From the NCBI GenBank assembly GCA_026413225.1, contig CM048553.1:146871690-146935689 (forward strand): a stretch of DNA of 64,000 nucleotides, given 5' to 3'. Origin of the DNA: Otis tarda (lineage: Eukaryota > Chordata > Aves > Otidiformes > Otididae). Shown here in pieces: positions 11,276 through 23,298 of the stretch. Under the pieces are notes generated by a model. The model saw only the letters and a program-made list of their open reading frames with translations, did not search any database and was not told where the DNA came from. The position numbers and the translations under genes are program-made. The first letter of the stretch is position 1, and every line of letters begins with the position of its first letter.

Positions 11276-11654
11276 GCAATTATATAATAGTAGTATTGCA
11301 ACTGTCATAGCTGTCTTGCAGCTCTCACAATCTCCATAAATAAAATTATCCTGATCTGAATTCAGTAGGTATGTGCAAAAACATTGAGATTCTTACTCCA
11401 CTGAGATTATAAGAATGTAGTCCACACCTGACTCAGTCAGAAGTCTAAATGCAAGTATTACTCAAGTATTTGACCTCCAGAATTATATCTGGAATTGACA
11501 TCTCTGAGCATGCAAATGAAAGACAAGTACATGAAGGCATATGTCCCATTAAACACAACTAACAAAGAATTAGAGTTATTCTCTAAGATGTTCTCCCTCC
11601 TAGTCCTCCTTACCATTCTGTTTTATCTTATCAGACTGCAAGAAAAGAAAATCA

Positions 11655-13524
<1,870 letters not shown>

Positions 13525-15677
13525 TCATTCTCATTAAAATTACTTTCTCCCTCAAACTGAAGTCCTCCGTGGAAGCGAATCGAAACCTCATCTTCTGTAG
13601 TATCTCTAGTGTGTTGCTTTGGGCTCAGAACAGTTGAGGCGCTGTGAGTTTGGAAACTGAGCTTACTGATGCTTCCTAGCTCTGGACCAAAGAGAAGCCA
13701 GTGAGGCAATTTTGCAGCAAACCAGGGAAGTCACAGAGCTGAAATGGGTAATAGATTGTACTAGATCTTTGCGGAATTCGGTCCACTGTGTGGAATGCTG
13801 GATGAATTCACAAATTATGATGGGAAATATTTCATTAGAACACACAAGGTGTGGTCAACTGATTCATGCTTCAGAAACTATAATGTTCCTATAATTTTTT
13901 AAATTTGTTTTTTGACAAGAGGTGAAAATAATAATTCTTTATAGCACACAGATAATAGAAACCAGAAGTACATTACAATTTATAATAGCAATTCTTATGA
14001 GATTACTTTTTAATTGTTATTCTTATTATGAGTATGTGTTACATAAAAAGGAAAATAGAATTCTTCAGTCAATAACAGTTTCTGCACAAACATGACATGG
14101 AATCACTTGTTCAGCACGTCCAGTCATGGTGATATTGATGAAAAGGCAAACAATTCTCAGTTTCTATCAAAAGCAAGGAAATTAGATTTCAAGTATATAA
14201 TTCAGAGAGTAGTTTATTACATGCTGTAAGTGGTTAATTCAAATATTAAGATGCATAGATCATATCTACTGTTTTGCAGTGACCTATATTAATTTAAGAA
14301 AAAATATGACTGCTTTGTGATATAGAGTAGCTGGTCATCATGGAAGTGAATGAGGTAAAGAGGTTGATTGGCTACTTGTACTCAGATATCTAATTCTAAA
14401 CTGTAACTAAGTTAGAGAGTCAGACTCTAGTAGTCAATAGCAAATGCAGAAGTAGTTACTGTATGGCTTTAACTGCTTAGTTACTGTACCTCACTTATTT
14501 TTAATTAAAACTTTCTGTGCTACGTTCTCTCTTTTTTTTTTTAAAAAAAAAGTGTCTTCTTTTCAGAGTTTGACAGTTCTCACAGTATGATTATCTTTCG
14601 TATATTAGCTCAACACCACTCAAATATGAGCAATATACAATTACTTAGATAACTGCAATCCTGAAATATTCGTCTACGTTTTAGTACTATTTTACTTAAA
14701 ATAAATTTGTCATTGTATAGAATTTCTTTAGAGGAATACAAAGTCAATAGATAGAAAAAATGAATTCAGTATATTCAGTAAAATTCAGTATATTGTAATT
14801 CTACTAATCAAGAATGGCCTGAACAGAAAGTTAATACTTTGTTAGTTGAAAGGCCTGGAAAATAATATCCTTAAATCCTTTAGACCTACAAGACTCAATG
14901 GATAACAGTGAAAAAAGGAAGGAGGTGTGGTTTTTTTTCAATTTTCTGTAACTTCCGTCTCTTCTTTAGCTGCTCATTAATATATTTGGATTAGTTCTTT
15001 ATGAACTGAGTCTTATACTGGACAGACATATTGAAGGAAAACTGTTCACCTGAAGAGCAGAACCAGGAAATGCATAGAAATTTGTTCCACTGTTTGGTCA
15101 TCTTCACTGCAGCTCTGCCTACCTTATGGCTTCACTGAAGCTTGGTTGCATGAACATCAAAGTAATTCTTTAGTACTAGAAATACATCAGCAGATTAGCA
15201 AATGGCTCAAGTGCCAAGTAAGTGGAAAGGTTGAGTTGCTAGCCTTGCACCATTTAAAAAAAAAAAAAAAACAAACCCTCAATCAAAAAAATCCCACAGC
15301 AAACAAAAGAACCTCAAAACAGACCATTGTTGATATTGCAACCGGTTGTTCCAATATCAACTTTTCTATCAAAAACAGTAACTACTACTGAAAATGTTTT
15401 CTTTATTTCTTCTTAAAAAAAAATGGATGTCTCCTTGTTAGAGAAACACAACGTTTATACAAAAAGCCCCAAAAGTATCATCAAAAATAAAATAGTTGCT
15501 CAAGTGATGAAGATGTTTTTAGAAGTGCTGCTATGCTATTGAAGACAAGCTATAAACAAACAAAAAAAAAGAAACTCCTTGCTCCTAAGGAAAAAAAAAA
15601 GCTCACAAGCAATATGTAATTATTAAAAAAAAAAATTACTTTTTAAGAAGTCTATTTTGCACTATTCTTGTGCTAGA

Positions 15678-15694
15678 GGCACCAGGTGGCGCTA
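15678..15694. promoter_or_regulatory. Candidate CTCF-binding site
   Basis: GGCACCAGGTGGCGCTA closely matches the vertebrate CTCF core (CCASYAGRKGGCRC-like). It stands out as a GC-rich word in an AT-rich intron. Binding is inferred from sequence only. Confidence 0.4.
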
Positions 15695-16370
15695 CAATAC
15701 AGCCTTCTATGCTCTTATGCTATTCCCAGTCTTGAGATGTTCTGATTTGTTCGAATTTTTTCTTATACAGCTTGAACAGAAGCAGTAGTAGGAAGAGCTG
15801 AAGAAACAGCTGAAATATCTGATTTTAGGGAAGAACTGCTCTATGTGCAAAGTATTGGAATCAAGCTCTGAAGAAAAACAAAAAATTGTCTACTGCTTGA
15901 TCATCTCTGTTCCACCACTGCTCTTTCCATTATGTCAGTTATGGTTTGGATATTCGCAAAATCAACATCACTAACTTTTCCTTTTGCTAAAAACCAAAGA
16001 CTACATATTTCCTATTCCCTAACAGAAGAAATAGGAATCTGAGAAGAAAATGTATAAACATAAACCTGCATCCATTTATAAAGAACAGGACAGTACTCTA
16101 GATATTTTTTTTCACCAAAATAAGATTACAATAATGTACAATAAATATTTTAAAATATTTTATTATTTCTTATATTCCTTACAAGAATAGAAGATATTAC
16201 TAACTTTCATGAGTTACTCTACATTCAATTTTTTCTTAGATTGCAGTTTACCAAAGAACATGAAGGTACTCTAATTAAAGTTTCTCCATCCCCAGCAATT
16301 CATGCCAAAGGATTGAGAGGCTAAGGGAACGTCACTTAATTCTCTTCACTAACTTTTAGCATCATACAAA

Positions 16371-16915
16371 TCATAGAATCATGGAATAGTTTGGGCTGGA
16401 AAGGACCTTGAAAGGTCATCTCTTCCAATCCTGCAAGAAGCAGGGACATCTTCAACTAGATCAGATTGCTCAAAGCCTCATCCAACCTGGCCTTGAATGT
16501 TTCTAGGGATGGGGCATCCGCCACCTCTCTGGGCAACCTGTGCCAGTGCTTCACCACCCTCATCGTAAAATATTTACTCCTGATATCTAATCTGAATCTA
16601 CCTTCGTCTGCTTTAAAATGACTCCAAGTCATGGCAGTTCAGTGAAGTTCCCACTCACTGGAAAAGGGGAAACACAACCCCCATTTTTGAAAAAGGAAAA
16701 AAGGAAGACCCGGGGAATCATAGGACAGTCAGTCTCACCTCTGTGCTCGGTGACATCATGGAACAGATCAACACGCTGGAGGGAAGATAAGCCATCCAGA
16801 GGGACCTTCAAAAGATTGAGAGGTGGGCCCTTGCAAACCTCATGAAGTTCAACAAGGCCAAGTGCAAGGTCTTGTACACGGATTGGGGCAACCTCAGGTA
16901 TCAATATAGGATTGC
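16371..16915. mobile_element. CR1 LINE with inverted 5' part (twin-priming-like)
   Basis: 16371-16621 is a reverse-complement CR1 3' region (tail ATAGAATCATGGAATAG; flanking words CTGGCCTTGAATGTTTC and GGGCAACCTGTGCCAGTG). At about 16622 the orientation flips. The plus strand then reads RT sequence (THWKRGNTTPIFEKG-like, EDPGNHRTVSLTSVLGDIMEQI), followed after an internal deletion by [19 protein letters not shown] 5' inversion joined to a 3' end is the pattern produced by twin priming in LINE retrotransposition. Confidence 0.8.
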
Positions 16916-17629
16916 CAGACTTCCTTGTCTGAAGGTGTCTTGAGCTGCCTGGATTTTTTTTTTTTTTAACTTGCTTTAGCTATAACACCAATTTTTCTTC
17001 TGATCAGATGATTACAATTAATTTTTATGCTTTCCTTTATCTTTGGATGGTGCAATCACAGCTTTATATCACAGTAGCAATAGGAAGCTATTACGTGTAG
17101 AAGGAGCTATTTACCACTAATGTGATATGGTATAGGGAAATACAGACCTGACACTGGAATTATAGCAAAGGCCTTGAGAAATGGAGACACAGGATACTGT
17201 GAAGAAGACTACAGGTGTGGGTATCATAAGAGATGTGACACAGGCTCAGCACTGGAGATCCCATTGCTGTGAACTCACCCATGGTCACTTAAAGGAATAC
17301 AGACCTGAACAGAATCAGATTTCAGGGGTAAAAGAGAACAAGCATCTAACAAAGGTGAAATGCACAGCATTGAGTAGATTGAAATATAATGTGGAGGTAC
17401 AGTATGAGTGGTGTAAAAGTGTGTTAGAAACATTCTAAATATTCACAGGTTAATTAAGAATGATAAAGACAAAAAAAAAAAGAAGGAAAAAAAAGTCAAC
17501 ATCACATTCCTGCCAGTGAAGCACTCCAAATTCTAACACTAAGATCTCCCACTGACACCAGGATGAAGCCACAGACCTCATGATCCTGAGAAGCAGAAGG
17601 AATCAGGAACATTACATGATGTCTGATAA

Positions 17630-17634
17630 GTCTT
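17630..17634. repeat. Left 5-bp target-site duplication of the solo LTR
   Basis: GTCTT immediately precedes the LTR start TGTTCTGG and is identical to the five bases that follow the LTR end. Confidence 0.85.
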
Positions 17635-18770
17635 TGTTCTGGTTTTGTTAGTGAGGGGGGGCCTAAGGTGGTAGCTTCTGTAGGAAACTGCTAGAAGTTG
17701 CTCCCCTTTGTTTAGTGGACTCGGCCGGGCCTAGGGCAGACCCACTGCTGGCCAAGGCCGAGCCAATTGGTAGCAGAATGTCCCGTGATAACGCCTCTGC
17801 GATAACGTATTTAAGTAGGGGAAAACAGAAAAAAAAAAGGAAGAGGAGAGATGTGAAGCAGCTGAGCCGGGGGCAGAGAGGGGGAGGTGCGAGCCTCGTG
17901 GGCCTTGCAGGCCTCACCCTCTGGCCTCCCGCCGGGCAGCCGACTGGGCCCAACTCGGCCCAGCCTGGCTGCAAGAAGTGGAGAGGAGATGAGAAGTGAG
18001 CAAGATGTAAAAAGGATCCTGAGAGGCGTCTGCCAGCCTGTTGTGAGGAATGGCTACAGACGCCAAGGTCAGTGAAGAAGGAGGGGGAGGAGTAACACGG
18101 CTCCTGGCCAAGATTCCCCTGCAACTCATGGTGAAGACCATGGTGGAGCGGGTTGTCCCCCTGCAGCCCATGGAGGCCCACGGAGGGGCAGAGATCCACC
18201 TGCAGCCCGTGGAGGACCCCACGCCGGAGCAGGTGGAGGCCTGAAGGAGGCTGTGGCCCGTGGAGGGCCCGCTGGGACAGCTGTTCTAGAGGGACTGCAC
18301 CCTGTGGAAGAGATGACCCACGCTGGAGCAGTTTCACGAAGGACTGTGGCCCGTGGGAGGGACCCCACGATGGAGCAGGGGAGGAATGCGAGGAGTTCTT
18401 CCCCCGACGATGACACAGCGGCATAAAACAACGCGTGATGAACTGACCGCGACCCCCATTCCTTTCCCCCCACCCCGTGCCGCTCGGGAGGGGAGGTAGT
18501 ATAGATAATGTTAAGCCCAGGAAGAGGGAGGGGTGGGGAGAGGTTACCTTGTTCTCTGTCTCATTGTCCTGCTAATTTTAGAAATAAATGAATAGTTTTC
18601 CCCAAGTCGAGTCTGTTTTGCCCATAACGGTAACTTTAAAGATTCTCTCCGCGTCCTTATCTCAAACCTTGAGCGTTTTTCCTATATCATCTCCTCCTAT
18701 TCTCTCGGAGGGTGGGGGGAGCGAGAGAGAGACTGCGTAGTCTGGTCCCGATCGGGGCTGAACTACAACA
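17635..18770 (+). mobile_element. Solo LTR of an endogenous retrovirus (ERVL-like)
   Basis: A 1136-bp GC-rich island starting TGTTCTGG and ending CTACAACA (terminal TGTT/AACA inverted ends), flanked by GTCTT on both sides. Within it, on the plus strand, are a CCAAT word at about 17763, a TATA-like TATTTAAG at 17809-17816 and a polyadenylation signal AATAAA at 18583-18588, in the order expected of U3, R and U5. The middle contains imperfect repeats of a CTGCAGCCCRTGGAGG-like unit (18155-18370). Five-base duplications are typical of ERVL-class elements. No internal gag, pol or env sequence is present, so it is a recombined solo LTR. Open frames inside it look incidental. Confidence 0.88.
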
Positions 18771-18775
18771 GTCTT
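18771..18775. repeat. Right 5-bp target-site duplication of the solo LTR
   Basis: GTCTT directly after the terminal AACA, identical to 17630-17634. This supports the exact LTR limits and a fairly recent insertion. Confidence 0.85.
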
Positions 18776-19549
18776 AAATTACATTTTCACGGATGCAGTG
18801 ATGACACCAACTGTGCTAACAGAGAAATTTATACTGTGGTAGTAAAGCACTTCCCTTGGAATTTCATCCTACAATTCAATCAACACTAAAGTTTTTATAA
18901 GCATTATATTCACAGAAGGAGATTATTTGCAAGATTGCTCCACATCTGCAGATCAGGTTTCAGATGGCATTTTGTAAAATAGAACCCAAGAGCTTAAACA
19001 GGGCTACCACTACTGTAATGTGGCTATTTTCCTTTCTAAATTCAGACTGTCCTTTGGCTGCCTTCAGACTTTAATGTAAGGGAAAATGGCTGAATTTCTA
19101 CAAAAACATATATTGGAAAAGTATAAGAAGTAATAAATCTTACATATATGACTGATTGGTCTAAGTAGTTCTAAACTGTTTCTTCAACTCAGTAGTATCT
19201 TGTGTTGCAACAGCTTATGGTGAAAGTGCTATAAGCAATTTTCTGTGTTACTAGCAATACATGTGAAGAAATCTTGCAAAACTGCAGTTTCTTTCCAAGG
19301 AGCAATTTATTTTCCAGATTACAGATGAAGTCAGTATTCACTAAGTTCTAGAGACACTTTGTCTTCATTGTAATGCACTGTTATGGTAGATCTGTCAAAT
19401 CAAAAATACTCAATTGAAAGGTAGACATCCTAGAAGTACATATTAATAATAATTAAAGCAGGTGATGCTACTTATTTACATGCCGTGTCTGATATCCAAG
19501 TAGCACTAAACTGACGTTTTTATATTATTTGAACACACAAGAACCTGAC

Positions 19550-19797
19550 CTGCTTCTGTTTGCTGAATCCAATACTGAACAATAAAATCCATGCAAAATT
19601 CTGTTACCTCTTTGTTACAAAGCTCATATTTAACAGTTGAAACACTATTCAAATGTGAGGTGGTGATATTCGTGCTTTTGTTAGTGTAGGTTCCAGAAGC
19701 CCAGGTTTCAATACACCTTTCAGTCAAGCCTGGAATTATGTTGTATACGCCTGAACTTTCAATGCAATCAGTGAGACAGGAAAACAGATAATCAAGA
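19550..19797 (-). pseudogene. Unidentified exon-like coding stretch inside a CSMD3 intron
   Basis: A minus-strand open stretch of 248 bp with a strong acceptor (a long T-rich tract ending GTCCCAG) and a plausible donor (GCAG/GTCAGG). The peptide includes LFSCLTDCIESSGVYNIIPG, LTERCIETWASGTYTNKSTN and YELCNKEVTEFCMDF. It has five cysteines and two N-glycosylation sequons (NKS, NIT), so it looks like extracellular protein. I do not recognise it and it is not a sushi domain. Its phases (2 in, 1 out) do not match the phase 0/0 intron that contains it. In the CSMD3 frame it would hit TGA at the second codon. It could be a pseudogene exon, an exon of a nested gene or chance. Confidence 0.4.
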
Positions 19798-21774
19798 CTG
19801 GGACAAACAACAAGAACAAAAAACTAGTGCTTTGAAAGGTCATGACTTGACATTAGTATTGTCGAAAGGTAAGTGACCGTCAGTGATACAGTCAGGTAAA
19901 AGAGGAGTTATTATCATTTGTCAAAAAGCACTTAAAATAGAACTCCACATGTGAAGACTTGAATTCTGCTGTCAGGCTATAGCTTGATTTTATTTTTTTT
20001 TAATGAGACAGAGATGTAAATTTAAAACTTAACAATTAAATCACTTAGGTGACCCTATTAATAGTAGTGTAAATGTGAAGTATTTAAGAGAGTTATAAAA
20101 CAAAACCAAATCAAACCAAACCACACAAAAAAAACCCCACCAAAACAAAAAACCGTAACAAACCCCCAAATGAGAAAAAAACTCCACACTAGATTAGGGT
20201 CAGAAAATCATCTTATATATTCAACAGCAACAACTCCTTGTTATGCATTTGCCAACTGCAAAACATTTTGCCTATTTTTGCACAAGCTTTTGTTTAAAAT
20301 GGTAGAGAAAAGTCTACCAGATAAAAGGAAATCAAAGCCATTTCATCTTCATTATTTTGGTATAATCTAGAATTATTCTTTAACTTTCTGCTATGGTTGG
20401 AAACAGAAGTCATAATTATCCCATTCATACAGGAAGTTAATTATAGCATAATATAAATTCATTTATAATATGTTTGTGGTTTAAATGAGTCATAACATTA
20501 CTGAATATATGGTAATGTAATATTTCTTTCTAGGATCTACATATAATAACTTGTCTAGAATCAATCATTTTCACTGTCTTTTCCACGCAATAAAGAGCTA
20601 AACTCAGCTTCATCCATATGAATGATACTCCTACCCTGTTCTGTATTATCTAAGCAATCATATTTAGAGTAACTAGAAGTTGTATGCAGACAATTAGTTA
20701 CTATATAAAACCAAATTAGCTACATGAGTGTGAGGATAAGTTGCTGACTAGGTAAGAAGACTATAGTTCAAACACTAACGTAAGGCACTAACCTTACGAC
20801 TGTGGGATCAAGGTTGTAAATTCTGCCAGTACCCACACTTCTTTTATAAATTATTTATCAGTTGACATTTTTCCTGGTATTTTGACAATTTCGTGCTACC
20901 TATGAGTGATGCTTTCATTCACAACTACAACAACTACACCAAAAATGAAAAAGTCTGCATTAGCTTCTTCAGTGATAGAAAACTCATTAATATACCAGAG
21001 AAACTGACAAAATTGTGGAAAACGGTCATTGCAATGATGTGTTTCTTACATAGCTGAACAAAGAGTTGCCCTTTAGCATAATATTGCATTATACCGAACT
21101 GAAGTTAGTGCAAGGCTGCCCCTGCATATTCTGTCTTGGCATGAAACAGCACTCCATTCCCTGGAGAAAACTGATATAATTATATTAACACTTGCATATG
21201 ATTGTGATCTAGCACAGTCTGAAAACCCAGAGATTGCTAAAACAATAACTAAGCAGAAGAAGAAGTGCATGAAGGCCACTAAAATGACAAACCAAATGCA
21301 TTTTTGGCCATGAAACTTTAAAAAGTCTTTAGCTACAATCTTTGCTTTTAAAAACTAATTTCATGTTGTAAATCTGTTCAAATTTCAATCAGTCCTTTCT
21401 TGCATTTCTGGTAATTTGCAGTTTTTATTTAACTCCTGCTACTGGACAGGTACCACATACAACCAGGCAGCTGCTAGTTTACTCCTCTGCCTAGTCTTCT
21501 TCACGTGTCTTGGAGCTTACAGCCCTGACACTCAAACACAAATGTAGCGGGATAGTTTAGACTTTCTCTTAGTTTGTTTGTAGCTACCTTATTAGATTCC
21601 CAGCAAATTAAAGGGCACATTTTTGCATCCGTACACCATTCATCCATGAAAAGTCTCACTAATGTAACTGTTTTGTGTGATTCAGAAAATCAGAAATTCA
21701 GAATTATTTTCAATTTCACAATTCTGTTTCCGACGGAAGCATGTGCAAACATCATTTGCCACAACATATCCTTG

Positions 21775-22375
21775 TAGAAAAAGCAGTCAACACCCTCCTG
21801 GGCTGCATCAGGTGGAGCACTGTCAGCCAGTTGAGGGAGATGATTCTTCCTCTGCTTAGCACTAGTGAGATACAAGTGGACGCTGGGTCCAGTGCTGTGC
21901 TTGCCAGTGCAAGACAGGGACATACTTCACTGACTCCACTGATGGGCTACAAAGGTGATTAAGGGACTAGAGCATCTAACATACAAGGAGTGCTTGAAAG
22001 AGCTGGGATTATCCAGCCTGCAAAATTACTGGCTCAAATCTTATCAATGTGTATTAAAACTTACTGGGGGCAGGAAGGGTGACAGAGTTGGACTTTTTTT
22101 CAATGGTGTTCAGTAACAGGACAAGAGGCAATATGCACAAAATAAAACATAGGAAATTCCATTTAAAAATAGGAAAAAGTATTTTCACTGTAAGGGTGAT
22201 CAGCTTGGAACAGGCTGCCCAGAGAGGCTGTGTAGTCTCCACCCCTGGAAATATTCAAAATCTAAACACAGCCCTGATCAACCTGCTCTAGCTGACCTTG
22301 CTTTTAGAAGGAGGATTAAACTAGAAACTTTCCAAAGGTGCCTGCCAACCTCCATGGCTCTACAATTCACTTGTG
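21775..22375 (+). mobile_element. Old, degraded CR1 LINE 3' fragment
   Basis: Plus-strand similarity to the CR1 RT C-terminus and 3' end: CTGGGCTGCATCAGGTGGAG near 21800, then GTAACAGGACAAGAGGCAAT near 22110, a GGAACAGGCTGCCCAGAGAG word and a TGGCTCTACAATTC end. Frames are broken throughout and there is no intact ATTCTATG tail. It is the most diverged of the longer CR1 pieces here. Confidence 0.75.
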
Positions 22376-22759
22376 GTCACATAATTTCTAAATGTAGCAG
22401 CAGAATTGCTCTCAGGAAAAAAAAAATCCATTGTTTTGGCACACAGTATACACAGTTTTAAGGAGAAAAAGGCTACTTGATAAACAGTAGGGAACACTTA
22501 TACATTGGTGGGGAGATAATGAACTTCTTCAAGGTGAAAACAAGCAGAACTTGATCACTAGTTTCACGTAGCACACCGCTAACGGGAACACAAGGTCAAT
22601 GTAATTCAACAGCTAGAAATAAGGAAACACAGCAACACTCCAGCAACCAGATCTTACAAGGCATGAGCAGTTTCTAGACCTACAATCAGAAGTTTCTAGA
22701 CTTTGAGGTAGTGTAAAAATATTTTCATATGTAAGTTAATAAAAAACAGTATAGTCTAC

Positions 22760-22833
22760 CTGATAGCCAAATGTGTTATTTTGTGACCCGTGCCTTGGGA
22801 CTCCTGGATTTTCGCATGCTGTGCGAGTAGGTT
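22760..22833 (-). CDS. CSMD3: CSMD3 exon: first part of split sushi domain 10
   Basis: A 74-bp exon, phase 1 in and phase 0 out. It is too short to stand out by length and was found by reading the 3' side of the sushi series. It encodes EPTRTACENPGVPRHG followed by nine residues ending GYQ, which supplies C1 of the domain (residue 7) and one NNT sequon. The acceptor is TTAAG/AA and the donor CAG/GTAGAC. The other three cysteines come from the exon at 13242-13353. The length is not a multiple of three, so skipping it would shift the frame, unlike the symmetric sushi exons. Confidence 0.93.
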
Positions 22834-23019
22834 CTTAAAAAAAAATACAATAAAGACAAAACAAATTACAGTACTTTAATGAAATACATTAATGTATCAC
22901 AAAGTTAAACTTGTTCAACAACATGCAATAAGGCAATGAAAGAAACAAAAATAAAGTTACTTGATTCTTAGAGAGTATAGAATAACACTAGTATAATTCA
23001 AAATAACTGAAAACTCCTA

Positions 23020-23298
<279 letters not shown>

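Noticed and set aside
17663-18424. 253-codon minus-strand open frame and overlapping plus-strand frames
   Set aside because: They lie wholly inside the GC-rich LTR, have repetitive low-complexity composition and show no domain. GC-rich sequence has few stop codons.
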